Part shown: positions 11,249-22,018 of the stretch, piece after piece | Numbering within the stretch: position 1 is the stretch's first letter | Layout of the letters: each line of letters starts with the position of its first letter | Assembly (NCBI GenBank): GCA_028274465.1 | Contig: CM051456.1 | Location: 42,716,870-42,780,869, forward strand | Reading direction: 5' to 3' | Length of the DNA: 64,000 nt | DNA from: Plantago ovata | Taxonomy: Eukaryota; Streptophyta; Magnoliopsida; Lamiales; Plantaginaceae | Position numbers and translations under genes: made by a program | The notes under the pieces: model-generated | Seen by the model: the letters and a program-made list of their open reading frames with translations, nothing else | The model's database searches: none | What the model was told of the DNA's origin: nothing

Positions 11249-11780
11249 TTATTTATATAGAAGAGAATGTGTACGAAAAAGATTGTTTGCTTTTTGACCG
11301 GAGGTACAGTAGATTCAGGCTAAAATTTGCAGAGAAAGGAAATATGAGTTAAAGAATTTTGTCATTTCTCTAACTCCTTCTTTATATAGTGTCTCTGATG
11401 TGTGAGAAACTCAATCGATTTGAGTTTTCAGCAAGGGTAAAACAGAGAAACAATGGCGTTAGTGGAGCATTTGCATTAAATGCGTAGTGGCCCACTAACA
11501 AAAATCGTCAGAGCACTCTCTCTCTCTTTGTAATGTTAACCGTTAGATCAATAACTCCTTTTAATCAATGGCCACGATTGTATTTCATGTCATGATTATT
11601 ACCGAGTTTATATGTGCCCGATTAACGTCACAAATTGATTTTACCGAGATTTATGGGATTAGATTGCTTGCTGAAATAAACAAGAATCTTTTCAGCGAGT
11701 TTGCATATATAGCCTAGATACTTGCTGAAAATTCCCCCTTACTCAGATATCACATATTTCCTTAAGTTTAAAAGACATTT

Positions 11781-12139
11781 CTGAGTTCATGTATCAGTAA
11801 ATTCTTTTTATACTTGAGATATCTTTTGGTAAGATCTGAGAGGTGAGTTTTGCTCTTTTCTGAGTTCCCGTCTCAGAATATTCCCTTGATACTTGAATAC
11901 CTGTTTCAGTATCTTTAATTGTCTGAATACCCGTTTCAGCAATCTTCAAGGTTTTTCTCTTACTGAGTGCCTGTCTCAGCAAGTGATCAAGTTTCCTAAC
12001 AAATACCCGTTTTGAAGGAATTACTTGTTGAATGCCTGTTTCAGCAACCATGTAGTGACCTATCATTTCTTAGAAGAAATTAGTGGAAGGAGCTTTCAAT
12101 AAAGTAAGAATACTTTGGCTTGCTGAATACCTGTTTCAG
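11781..12139 (-). repeat. Array of seven 17-bp CTGA...TCAG units, Sire-2
   Basis: Plus-strand consensus YTGARTNCCYGTYTCAG. Units start at 11781, 11860, 11893, 11923, 11963, 12028 and 12123, with spacing from 30 to 95 bp. The outer four to six bases of each unit are inverted repeats, so each could form a small hairpin or bind a dimeric protein. On the element's sense strand the units read as the peptide ETGIQ in one frame. Confidence 0.8.
11794..12066 (-). CDS. Possible small ORF with ETGIQ repeats (Sire-2)
   Basis: ATG at 12066, 90 codons, starting MIGHYMVAETGIQQ. ETGIQ or close variants occur four times because the ORF runs along the 17-bp array. The homologous Sire-1 frame (25757-25461) has the same start and similar length. 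In Sire-5 the frame is lost. It could be a small protein or a by-product of the repeated motif; I favour the latter slightly. Confidence 0.3.
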   Translation of the reverse strand: MIGHYMVAETGIQQVIPSKRVFVRKLDHLLRQALSKRKTLKIAETGIQTIKDTETGIQVSREYSETGTQKRAKLTSQILPKDISSIKRIY

Positions 12140-12225
12140 CATTCTTCTAATTGTATCCTTTATTGAGGTAATTCAATCAATCCAAGGTTATACCTTAGCA
12201 TTGCGAATCTATTATCTGGTAGGGG

Positions 12226-13899
12226 CTATGTAATGATGTCAGCAAGTTGATCATCAGTACCTACTTTGACAACCTCAATATCTCCTTTTTCCACATGATC
12301 TCTAATGAAATGATGTCTAATATCAATGTGCTTAGTCGTTGAGTGAAACTTAGGATTTTGCGTAATAGCAATAGCACTCGTATTATCACAAAAGATTGGT
12401 ATTTTCTTTGCAGAAATAGCATAATCTCTTAATTGTTGCTGAATCCATAGAATTTGAGATGTGCAACAACCAGCTGCAATGTACTCAGATTCAGTAGATG
12501 AATTGGCAACACAGGCTTGTTTCTTGCTAAACCATGATATTAATCTAGTACCCAAAAACTGACAAGTTCCAGAGGTACTTTTTCTATCAAGAGTTGATCC
12601 TCCATGATCAGCATCAGAATAACCAACCAATTCTAGTCCAGAATCTTTAGGATACCATATTCCAACATTGATTGTACCTTTGACATATTTCAGTATCTTA
12701 AGTGCCTTTTTGTAGTGTGATTCTCTTGGATCAGATTGGAATCTTGCACACACACAAACAACATACTGAATGTCAGGTCTAATTGCTGTTAAATACAACA
12801 AGGAACCAATGAGCTTCCTATACTTGTGTTCTTCAACACTTTTATCTTCTTTAGTATAGCCCAATTTGGTACCAACACTCATAGGGATCTTTTCAGGTTT
12901 CCCTTCCTCTTTGATCCTAAACTTTATGAGCATTTCTTTTGCATACTTTGCTTGATTTATGAATATTCCATCTTTGAGTTGCTTGACTTGCAATCCTAGG
13001 AAATAATTCAATTTTCCCATCATACTCATTTCAAATTCTTTTGTCATGAGTTTGGCAAAATCATCACAAAGTTGCTTGTCCTTAGATCCAAAAATTATGT
13101 CATCCACATAAATTTGAACTAAGAGTATTTTACCATCATGGTTCTTGGTAAACAAGGTTTTATCAACTTCACCTTTCTTGAAACCATTATCCAAGAACTT
13201 AGCCAAGATATCATACCAAGCTCTTGGTGCTTGCTTTAGACCATATACAACTTTTTGAAGCTTGTATACCATCTGGGTTTCTGAGGGAAGTTCAAAGCCA
13301 GGGGGTTGTTCTAAGTAGACTTCTTCAGCAAGTTCACCATTCAAGAATGCACTTTTAACATCCATTTGGTAAACAATGAAGTCATTGTGAGCAGCAAAGG
13401 CCAAGAAAAGCCTAATTGCATCCAATCTTGCAACTGGTGCATAAGACTCATTATAGTCCAATCCTTCAGTCTGACAGTAACCTTGAGCAACTAAACGTGC
13501 TTTATTTCTTGTTACTTCACCAGACTCGCTCAACTTATTTCTGAACACCCACTTTGTACCAATAGCTTTCTTGCCTTCAACAAGTGGTACAAGTTTCCAG
13601 ACTTTGTTCCTTTCAAATTGATCCAGTTCTTCTTGCATTGCCTTGATCCATTCAGAATGCTTTAAAGCTTCTTCTATGGTCTTAGGTTCAATTTCTGAAA
13701 CAAAGCAAGAGAACAATGATTCTACTTCTACGATAGTTGCTTCTTCAGCAAGTCCATGAGTAGCAGAAACTTTGGATCTAGTCACTTGGCGTTTATCAAT
13801 ATCACCAATCATATCCGTAGAGGGATGATCTCTAATTCATTTGTTAACAGGTTTTCTGCTCCTTGGATCTGGATATGTTTGCTCATCACCATGTGACTC
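12226..13899 (-). pseudogene. RT and RNase H part of Sire-2 pol
   Basis: The fragment continues the pol interrupted by Ath-2. It carries the copia RT core with [33 protein letters not shown] and the catalytic YVDD in [11 protein letters not shown]. RNase H follows with [17 protein letters not shown] and CDNTSAI. The wording is SIRE/Maximus type. Defects: loss of one codon in LLDNGF, a one-base change near 13840 where a stop appears (HPLTNEL region), and a stop replacing the Lys of FTKPLQ at 12226-12228, just before the normal end. It makes no intact polyprotein, since the integrase half is 24 kb away. Confidence 0.88.
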
Positions 13900-15158
13900 T
13901 GATGAATGTGTATTTTACACTTTCATTTGAGTCTTTTTCACCTATTTTAGCTATCCTCTATGTTAATTTAGCTATATTTTAGTGCATTTTATTAGAATAG
14001 TGTCACGTTTCCCTTTGGCTTTTATTTTACAGGTTTTGGTTGAAAAACGAGGATTTCCGGGCAATTATATTGAAGTTGACAAGGAATTGGTGTTCCAGAA
14101 GCCGAATTGGAGTATCTGAAGGTTTCCGGATAGAATTTGAAGTCTAGGGGTCGAATCTGGAGGTTAGAAGGCCACTAGAAGTCAGAAACCGAGTCCGAAA
14201 AGGGGAAGAAATCCAAAAACGTGTCGAAAATGCGTAAATTCCCGAATTTTTCTCCTGGGCGAATCGCCCGGGATGTAGGACGAATCGCCCCACACCAGGC
14301 GACTCGCCCGGTGTGTGGGGCCCTTCGCCCCACACTAATTCGAACACTATATATAGTTGCTCAGTTTTTCTCCGAATTTCATACTTTTCCAGACCTATTC
14401 TCTCACCTTTCTTTGTAGTTTTAGGTAGGAACTTCCCAGAGCCTGTTCTGGGGGTTCGTAGCTTAGGAGATACTTTTTCATAGCAGTTTGGAGCTTGTAA
14501 CATCGCGATTCTTCGGAGACTGACAACCTTCGGTAACATTGTGTCTTACAGTTTTTCTACTTATTTTTATATATCTTTCAACATGTTTTCTTCTATGATT
14601 TCTGTTGATTGCATGACAACTATGAGTAGCTAAACTTCTCGTTGGTGATAGTATGTGAATTCTTAGCGAAGGGTTGATAATTATGCTAATGGCTATATCG
14701 TGCATTATACTCCGTGTTATTGCTTTATTTCTTTGATCTATCCAAATCTATATCTTCGTATTGTTGATTAATTATTGCACACAATTGGACAATTCATTGG
14801 TCTTTGACCTTTCTATATCTATATCGTCGTAGTGTTTGATGATTACAACAGGACAACTCATTGATCGAAGATCTCCATGCAAAACCGAGGAATTTACGCA
14901 TGATTATTAACCCGTTATGCTTTGAAGGACCATACTATCACCAATCTCCATTATCTGTTAAGAAAAACCTTTGCTATATCGTCTGCTGTTTTTATATTCT
15001 AAATTAGATTTGATAAAGCTAGTTATAGTCCTTAGAGATCGACACTCGAGGTTATTCTACTGCTACACTACGGTTTTCGTTGTAGTTGTGAATTTCCTTT
15101 GGCTAAATAACAAATTTATTTGATTCGCGTTGGAACACGACATCCAGCGCGTTCATCA
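13900..15158 (+). repeat. 5' LTR of Ath-2 (1,259 bp)
   Basis: TGATGAATGTG to GTTCATCA. A GC-rich block of CGAATCGCC-type palindromes (about 14255-14335) precedes a TATATATA box at 14348-14355. Same length as the 3' LTR at 36433-37691. Confidence 0.95.
14348..14355 (+). promoter_or_regulatory. TATA box in Ath-2 5' LTR
   Basis: TATATATA directly downstream of the GC-rich palindromic block. This copy would drive the Ath-2 genomic RNA. Confidence 0.6.
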
Positions 15159-15161
15159 AAT

Positions 15162-15180
15162 TGGCGCCGTTGCCGGGGAC
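15162..15180 (+). other. tRNA-Asp primer binding site of Ath-2
   Basis: TGGCGCCGTTGCCGGGGAC, three bases after the LTR. Eighteen bases are complementary to the 3' end of plant tRNA-Asp(GUC), including its CCA. Athila elements are known to use this primer. Confidence 0.9.
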
Positions 15181-15304
15181 TATACTCCTTTTTTTCTATT
15201 TAATTTGTTTATATTTTCAGCATTCAATTCCTAATTCTAGTAGATTTAGTTTTCCTTTTTAATCTCTCTCTGATACTGCTTTCCTAGTTTGTTACAGATA
15301 GTCT

Positions 15305-16463
15305 ATGCCACATACACGATCTAGAGGAACACCGCTTGCTGATTCAATTGCTGAGATCGACAGAGTCTACCACCAAAGAAGGCAACTACTTCAAAGGCGT
15401 GAACTAGAGGAAATAGAGGATATCGATTTCTCTGAATCTCTGCACAGTCTTTTCAAGGAAATCGACGGAATGGCAGAAGCTAGACCACTAAAAGCATGGG
15501 TTCAACCCTCCAAGGATCGTATGAGGGGGCCGGCGATTGTTCTTTCGTCTGCAACTCGAGATCTGGAAATCAAGAACCACGCATTCCAACAACTTTCGAG
15601 GTTCTATGGCTTATCAAGGGAAGATGTGATGGGGTACTTGCACGATATCGATGATTTCGTCAACCAACTCCCACGACCCGGAGCTGAAATAACAATGGAT
15701 GAGTTAAGGATGAAGGTTTTTGCTATGGGACTTGGCGACAGAGCCAAGTCATGGTTGAGTTTTCTACCAGCAGGCTCGCTAGACACTTGGGAGAAGGTTT
15801 TTTCAGCTTTCACGGAAAAATACTTCCCTCACACCTTGACTACCGCGCTAAAGGCGCAAATCACCGGATTCAAACAGGACTATTATGAGACCATCTACAC
15901 CGCGTTTGAGAGGTTCCAAGATCTCACGAACAAGTGCCCTCACCATGGTTTTGAGTTTTCTGACCTAGTCCAACACTTGTACAAATGGACTAACCTTCGA
16001 GAACCAACAAGTGGTGGATTTCCAATGCCGAGGTAATATTTGGGAGGAAACCGCAGAAGCCGTCTGGTCAGTTTTCGAAAGGCTTGCTAAGGGTTCGCAG
16101 TTCAAGGACCCAAGAGCGATGGTTAGGAGACATGGACCTGAAGCTCCACCGACTCACGAAGCCCCTATGTATAGGGGGAATGGGGATCAATTCGAGTGCT
16201 TTACCAACGAATTGAAGCAAGTCCTCAAGAGCGCCGCTGGAACAACTGTTTCAAACGAAGTTTGCCGAATATGCAAGAACTATGGACATGGAGCTCATAT
16301 GTGTAGATCGGAGCTTGCATATGATGATGGCAACTGGGCTCAAGGAGGCGAAGAGGAAGCCTTTGCTACGGAGTTTGGTACTCAAGAGGCTAGCTACGGA
16401 CAAGATGGTAGGAAACCTCGAGGTGGATTTTGGAGAAGAGGATTCCGAAACAATCAAGGATAT
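15305..16463 (+). pseudogene. gag of Ath-2, first part (capsid and zinc knuckle)
   Basis: ATG at 15305 starts MPHTRSRGTPLADS. The capsid-like part contains NHAFQQLSRFYGLSRED, LRMKVFAMGLGDRAKSWL and a CPHHGFEF segment, all typical of Athila gag. One extra A in AAA at 15983-15985 shifts the frame; reading resumes with YNGLTFENQQVV. A zinc knuckle CRICKNYGHGAHMC (C-X2-C-X4-H-X4-C) lies at 16263-16304 and would bind RNA. A following R/G/N-rich linker is interrupted by the Cassandra LTR at 16464. The gag continues at 16749-16873 and, beyond Sire-1, at 31783. The gag of Ath-4 is its closest relative in the window. Confidence 0.88.
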
Positions 16464-16743
16464 TGTAACGCCTCATATTTCAGAAGCTTAAAAGGGTTGA
16501 GAACGCTACTCATACCATCAAGGTGCACCTTTCTTTTCGGGAATCCACCTAGAAGAACTTCAGAGTTAAGCGTGCTTTCTTTGGAGCAATTCTAGGATGG
16601 GTGACCCACTGGGAAGTTCCCGGTGCGCGCACGAGTGAGGACAAAGTGCGCGAATTAGAACCCGTGTTGTCTGTGGGGCCAGCATATCACCCCGGAGAGC
16701 ACCCATGAGTAACCACGCCGGCCGGATTGGTCGGGTCGTTACA
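16464..16743. mobile_element. Cassandra-type solo LTR with 5S rRNA-derived sequence
   Basis: A 280-bp insertion, TGTAACGCC...GTTACA, with perfect 5-bp duplications GATAT at 16459-16463 and 16744-16748. Removing it restores gag (NNQGY then APA). The inside is clearly related to plant 5S rRNA, which defines the Cassandra group of terminal-repeat retrotransposons in miniature. Only one LTR is present and no primer site or internal domain, so it is a solo LTR, probably left by LTR-LTR recombination. Confidence 0.93.
16511..16628 (+). repeat. 5S rRNA-like segment inside the Cassandra LTR
   Basis: CATACCATCAAGGTGCACC corresponds to the first third of 5S rRNA. AGTTAAGCGTGCTT (about 16564-16577) corresponds to the A box, and GGATGGGTGACCCACTGGG (from about 16595) to the C box. 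Differences from 5S consensus, such as the changed sequence between A box and intermediate element, argue against a functional rRNA gene. Polymerase III promoter activity is possible, as proposed for Cassandra. Confidence 0.88.
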
Positions 16744-16748
16744 GATAT

Positions 16749-16873
16749 GCACCGGCTAGCCAAACTTATGTCCCTAACCAATACCGTAGTAGGCTTAACT
16801 ATGGTAATGATCACTGCGAAAACCCCGCTCCGAAAGAGCCACCGAAGTCGAAGTCGGCTCAACTGATGGAGAA
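16749..16873 (+). pseudogene. gag fragment of Ath-2 between the Cassandra LTR and Sire-1
   Basis: Encodes APASQTYVPNQYRSRL and KEPPKSKSAQLMEN-like sequence, then stops at the Sire-1 LTR. The last five bases, GAGAA (16869-16873), are the target duplication repeated at 31783-31787. The same segment recurs at 31870-31996 as the second unit of a tandem duplication. Confidence 0.85.
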
Positions 16874-18571
16874 TGTTGGTCCCTTTAAATAACAAGAAAA
16901 GACTAGAGGGGGGGGGGTGAATAGTCTTTTCAAACTTTCGTCGTTTAAAACTTTCTCAGCAAGTGCTTATTACTTTTCAGTAATGAGTTTGCTGATACTT
17001 AACTTTCTCAGCAAGCGGAAGTTACTTTTCAGTAGCTAGGTTTGCTAATACTTAAAATCAGAGAGCGGAAGTCTTTGATACAATAAGTGCTCTTTTAGTA
17101 AGTAAAGGTTTCAGCAAGTGATGTGAGTGACTGTGTACAGATAGATATGATTCGCTGAAAACTAAGTACAGTAAGTAAATCACAGAAACACTTTTATAGT
17201 GGTATCTGAGAGTGGCGTAATCTCTCAACTAATCCACTTTGTCCTTTCTAGGACTGAATCCACTAAGATATGATTGAGGTTCCTTACGATCTCCTATCTA
17301 GAGCGATTCAAACAGAAACCAAAGCACACTTGCTTCGTCTCCAACCTAATCTAGAGAACGCAACCTTGTTCTCCACCAAACTTGGTACTTTTAATCAGCA
17401 AAACTATGCTCGATTAAGTTCCCTCTGAATATCACGCCTGAAAGGGTGTATTTTCAGTTAGAGAGTTTTGGGGTGAGATAACTTAATTATAACTTATTCA
17501 GTTACAACAAGTAATCTAAGAAACACAACTTTGAATACTTTGCAGTAAACAAGTTTGATTGTTTCTGGTGTCAAGACTTGTTCTTGTTCGAAAGAAAGAA
17601 CACTTAACTAATTTCTTCGCCGAGTTTGTTCTACTTCTTCACAAGTAGCTTTTTCAAGCTTTAAGTCTTGGAACGGATCAATGGCAGTATAGAGAGTTTG
17701 AAGGTATGTGAGTTTAAGCACAAGTGAGAGTATGATCACGTTGTTGACACACTTCAACTCTTTGCCGGATGACCTATATAGTGCAAGTAAGGAGCCGTTT
17801 GAATTTCAAATCCTAAGGCTTTTGTTCCTTAACATGTCACTATCTTGCTTTTGTACTTTTAGCAGCATCCTTGTTTGTCTTCTAGTCTTCATGTCCTTCG
17901 CGTGCATGCTTTGCATTTAATGCATATTTGAATAAAATTCAAACAGTAACATTGGAGCGCAAATACAAGTACTTTCAACAAGAGGTCACATATGTTCCAT
18001 CAGCAAGTGGTCAGTCTCAGTTTCAGCAAGCACAACCTACTCTGTCTTTCAGATTTTCACTTATGCAATGCTGTTGCTGAAGTTTCCACTTTCTGAGCAA
18101 CACGTGCCTTTGTAGATACCAGTATTCAGAAATCTTCTATTCTTCAGATCTTCAAATTCTTCAAGTCTTTAGATCTTCGATAATCTTCAAGATTCTGAGC
18201 TGTTTATAAATGCTTCAATAGTTTGTTTGTAAAAACAAAGTACATCGTCAGCAAATGCTTCAATAGGTTATTTTCTTTTCAGAAAATAAGATACATCATA
18301 AGCTAAAGCTTCAATAAGTTATTTTCTTTTCAGAAAATAAAATACATCATAAGCTAAAGCTTCAATAAGTTATTTTCTTTTCAGAAAATAAGATACATCA
18401 TAAGCGGTAAAAACAACCTATCTAGCACCTAATTCTAAGTCTTCAGCAAACGTTCCTCTTTTACAATGTCCTTAAAATTCTAAATTCCTATGGACCTTAA
18501 AAGTACTAGTTACTGGACTTTCCTTAATTTAGCATGGTTACTTGCTCATCAAAATTACAAGTTTCCTAACA
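16874..18571 (-). repeat. 3' LTR of Sire-1 (about 1,698 bp)
   Basis: On the plus strand it runs TGTTGGTCCC to TTCCTAACA. It includes three 51-bp tandem units (from 18268). Its TATA region is altered to CTATATAG (about 17774) compared with TATTTATA in the 5' LTR. Confidence 0.93.
18268..18418 (-). repeat. Threefold 51-bp tandem repeat in Sire-1 3' LTR U3
   Basis: TTATTTTCTTTTCAGAAAAT starts at 18268, 18319 and 18370, spacing exactly 51 bp. Each unit also has ATACATCATAAGC and AAGCTTCAATA. Sire-2, Sire-3 and Sire-5 LTRs have one unit or less. U3 is where enhancers lie, so the expansion may affect expression. Confidence 0.9.
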
Positions 18572-18835
18572 AATTTCCCCCTTTTTGATGTTAGCAATCC
18601 ATGGCTAAATTAATTGTTACCCTTTTAGAGGTTTCTGATGTTGAATAAATCAGTTGATTAATGCAAGCATACTTGAATAATTAAACATTAAGCATAAGTA
18701 AATTGCATAATCAAAAACCAATAAGAGTCAAAAGCTTCATTGCTGATAGTTATCTTTCAGAAGTTTACATGAAATAGCAGAGATAACTTAAACAGAATCA
18801 GCAAACAAAACTTTAACAAAAACTATTACAGAGTG
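18572..18835 (-). other. Sire-1 polypurine tract and 3' non-coding region
   Basis: On the minus strand AAAAAGGGGGAAATT abuts the LTR (18572-18586). The remainder up to the ORF3 stop is AT-rich with no gene. Confidence 0.85.
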
Positions 18836-21649
18836 TTAAGCTCTTCCAGATGATTTTCTCAAAATCTCTGTTACACTCTTCTCAGCAAGTGCAGTAAATT
18901 CAACACAGTCCTTTTCGTTGTTTTCCAGAAGCCTACGGACTTGTAGTTGAAGAATTCTTGCGTTTTTGCAGGCGGTATGATGATGCTTTTCAGCATTCAT
19001 TTCCATGTAATTAGTCACCCACAAATGCATGCCCTAATTGCTGGCATGGAGAAGTTGTGTATCTGAAATGCTTTTCGGATGAATCTTTCTTAGCCAGAGA
19101 AGATCTTCTTCTTGATCCTTAGCAGTGAGATAGAAGTACTCATAAGGAATCAATCCAAGTCTCTTCTTTGTTTTCTTTGTTACTGGGTCAGAGTAGTAAG
19201 CAATGCCAGGTGGTTTGATCAGATTTGGTTCTTGTTTATAAGTCTTACGAATGGCGATTCTTCTTACTGATACCTCAAGATTCAACCATCTCCCAGCAAT
19301 ATTTCTTGGGAGGGATTCTTCCCTTTGATTTCTTTCAACTTTGAGTTCAATCCATTTGAACATTTGATTCAATATGGCTGTAGGAAAGAACTCATTCACC
19401 AGCAAGTCTTCCAGCTTTAAGATCTAGCAACCATGAATGTTTCTGATTACATTCTGAGTGGTTTCTTCATTGCTGGTCTTTCTGTATTCAATGCCGGAGC
19501 CAATAGCAATGTTGGCCAGCCTCTTTTCTTCCTGTCTTTGCCTTCTTCTTCTTGTCTTAGCATTGTCTTGATCTCTTGCTGAAGAGTCAGATGAGAAATG
19601 CTTTGAGTGGCCAGACGGAGTCAAGGCTGTTATTGGTCTAGCTCTTATGGCTTGAGCTATTGTCTGATTGTCATCATCTTCATCATCTTCATTCAGATTG
19701 TGATGACTTTCAGTATGGCAAAAATCTTGATTTTCAGCAGCGGTTTTTCTCTTTTTGGTACTTGCTGAATTTAACTCAGATTCTGCTTGCCTCTTAGAAC
19801 TTTGCTCTCTTTCAGCAAGCGGTTCTATGGGCAATGGCACATCAACAGCAGGAGGAGGGGTTTGGTTTCTCTTTCTGGTACTCTTCTTTTCCCCCTTAGA
19901 CATGGATTGCAACATCGGAGTGATGTGGAGAGAATAGAACTCATTGCAATTTTCAGCAAGAGTGCTTAAACTGTTATACTTCATGATGATTTGTTGCTGG
20001 TCAGAAGTCATTTTTGACAACTCTCTTTGAATGCTCATCATGTTCTCTTCATGTCTTTTCTTTGTTGCGGCCTTCTCATCCATGAAATTATGTGCCTTCA
20101 CGAGAGCATTCTTTGCTAGCTTTAGAGCTTGACTTACATCTTCTTCATAGCTTTTGTGATAAAGACTGATGTCTTTCTGAGCTATGGTCAAAGTAGTAGT
20201 GCGTCTCAGCACTGTAGCCAATATCTTTCCAAAGTCTAGTGGGCTCTCAGCAAGCAATGCCTCATCTTCAGCTTTGCAGGCATCATGGACTTCCTTTAGT
20301 GCTAAAATTCTAGGAGTAAACTCCTCAACTCTTGGGAACGGCACTAGATGTGGTGTTAAGGAATGAACCTTAAGTTCGGAAGCAAACTGATCATCCCGTA
20401 TCAGCAATTCTGCTCTTAGACCATCGTCTAAATCATTGATGTAATCAGGAGGAGGAATCTGAACAACTTTGGGGTCTCGCTTGGATTGTTCATCCTCATT
20501 TTCATCAAGTTGAGCAACTTTAGAACCTTTATCAGTAGCTTCACTTCCTTTTTGTTGAGTGGTTGCTGATGGCAACGCTTCAGACTCAACAACTGGAGTT
20601 TCACCAGTAGTTAGTTTTAATTGAGTAGTTGCTGAAGGCAACGTTTGAGACTCAATGACTGGAGTTTCGCCAGTAGTTAGTTTTAATTGAGTATGAGACT
20701 CAATTACTGGAGTTTCGCCAGTAGTAAATGGAAGGGAGGGGACTTCCTTTGATCTTACTCCTGAAGATTGACCAATTTCTAGATCGTGCGTATGTCTTGC
20801 ATGGATCAAGAGACTGTTCTGGAGAGCGCGTTGGTAATCTTCATCTTGTTCATCATCATCATCAAGGTTTTCTTCAGTAACCTTGGCATCAGAAACTGGA
20901 CTTTTGCCATTTTTCAAGGCAGCCCTTTTTCTGGCATATTCTTCTTCAGTATCAGCACCTTGCACAGGTGCTTGATTTTCAGCAGCAGCAGGAGGAGGTT
21001 GAGATTCTTGCTGAGGTTGTTGTTGTTCAGCTTGCTGATTTTCGGGTTGAGCATTTTCAGCAACTGTCAACTTTAATCCTCCAGCATCAGGACTGGGACC
21101 TTGATTGTCATCATCATCGTCTTTCTTGTCCTTGGAATCTTTCCCTTCATCATCACTTGGATCATTGGGAATGTTCTCATCTTCTTCCTCTTCATCATCA
21201 TCTGTCAGAATTACTAGCTCGACGTGCTTGTATAAAGCAACACTTGTCACTTCCTCTTCCGCATTGATTTTGTGGGGATCAGCCACCACAGGTACAAATG
21301 AACCTTTGAGCATCACAGCTTGTTCAGCTGGAGAGGCACTCTTGAATTTTGCCTTCATATTCTCTCTGATTTGAGCAATTAGATTTGAACTCATTTGCTG
21401 AGAATATGACATTTCTTCAGGAAGTATGGAATGAACGAATGTCTCGAGCTTTACCAGAGAAGATCTCTTTTTATGATTAGATAGATGAAGATGGAGATCA
21501 GAAAAATCCATTCGCCTGTATCTTTGCCAGTTGCTGACGGACTTAGCAACTCTTGACAAAGTTGTCCTTTTGAAGTTTAAGTATAGTTCCTCAGAACTTA
21601 TTTGGTGATCTTCAGTGATGAGTACCACTTCAGTGGTCTCCTTTTGAGC

Positions 21650-22018
21650 CTGAAAAAGAACGTTATTTAGATCAGGATTGGTTTGGAAAATTGTTTTAGA
21701 GTTCATATCTGAAACATGATTTACCTACTGAGAGTCAGCAAGCTCATGTTGTATAATTTCCATTCCATGAAGAGCTTGAGTAGCATCCTCCATTTGTTCA
21801 TCCTGAAATAAATTAGAGTTAGACACAAGTACTAAGCGGTCAAACTTAGTTTTAACACCAAAAACATTAACTACCTGCTAAGCAGGGAGTGTTGGTTCTA
21901 GTGCAGAGGCTTCAGCAACCATCTGACTTGCATCTTGAGAAGTCTGTAGAGATAATATAATATTAGCAAAAGAATAAGTTTCAGAAATTGAAGTTTTACT
22001 GATGGTTGAATTAACTAC
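21650..22018 (-). other. Three exitron-like segments in Sire-1 ORF3
   Basis: Minus-strand segments 22018-21944 (75 bp), 21874-21803 (72 bp) and 21724-21650 (75 bp), all GT-AG with CAG or TAG before the donor. All are multiples of three. Each is open in the ORF3 frame. Confidence 0.6.

Larger units (their letters stand above)
11249..12225 (-). other. Spacer between pol and ORF3 of Sire-2
   Basis: Roughly 1 kb with no standard gene. It holds the seven-unit 17-bp array (11781-12139) and several further TTGCTGAA/TTCAGCAA motifs. A purine-rich sequence at about 11730-11742 on the minus strand (TAAGGGGGAAT) looks like a second, internal polypurine tract. A 90-codon ORF overlaps the array. The region could hold signals for making an ORF3 message; this is inference. 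Confidence 0.6.

Noticed and set aside
11781-12139. CRISPR-like array
   Set aside because: Units are 17 bp with irregular spacing and conserved flanks between copies, in a plant retrotransposon; no cas genes.
16511-16628. A functional 5S rRNA gene
   Set aside because: It lies within a TSD-flanked LTR, differs from 5S at many places and has no array context.
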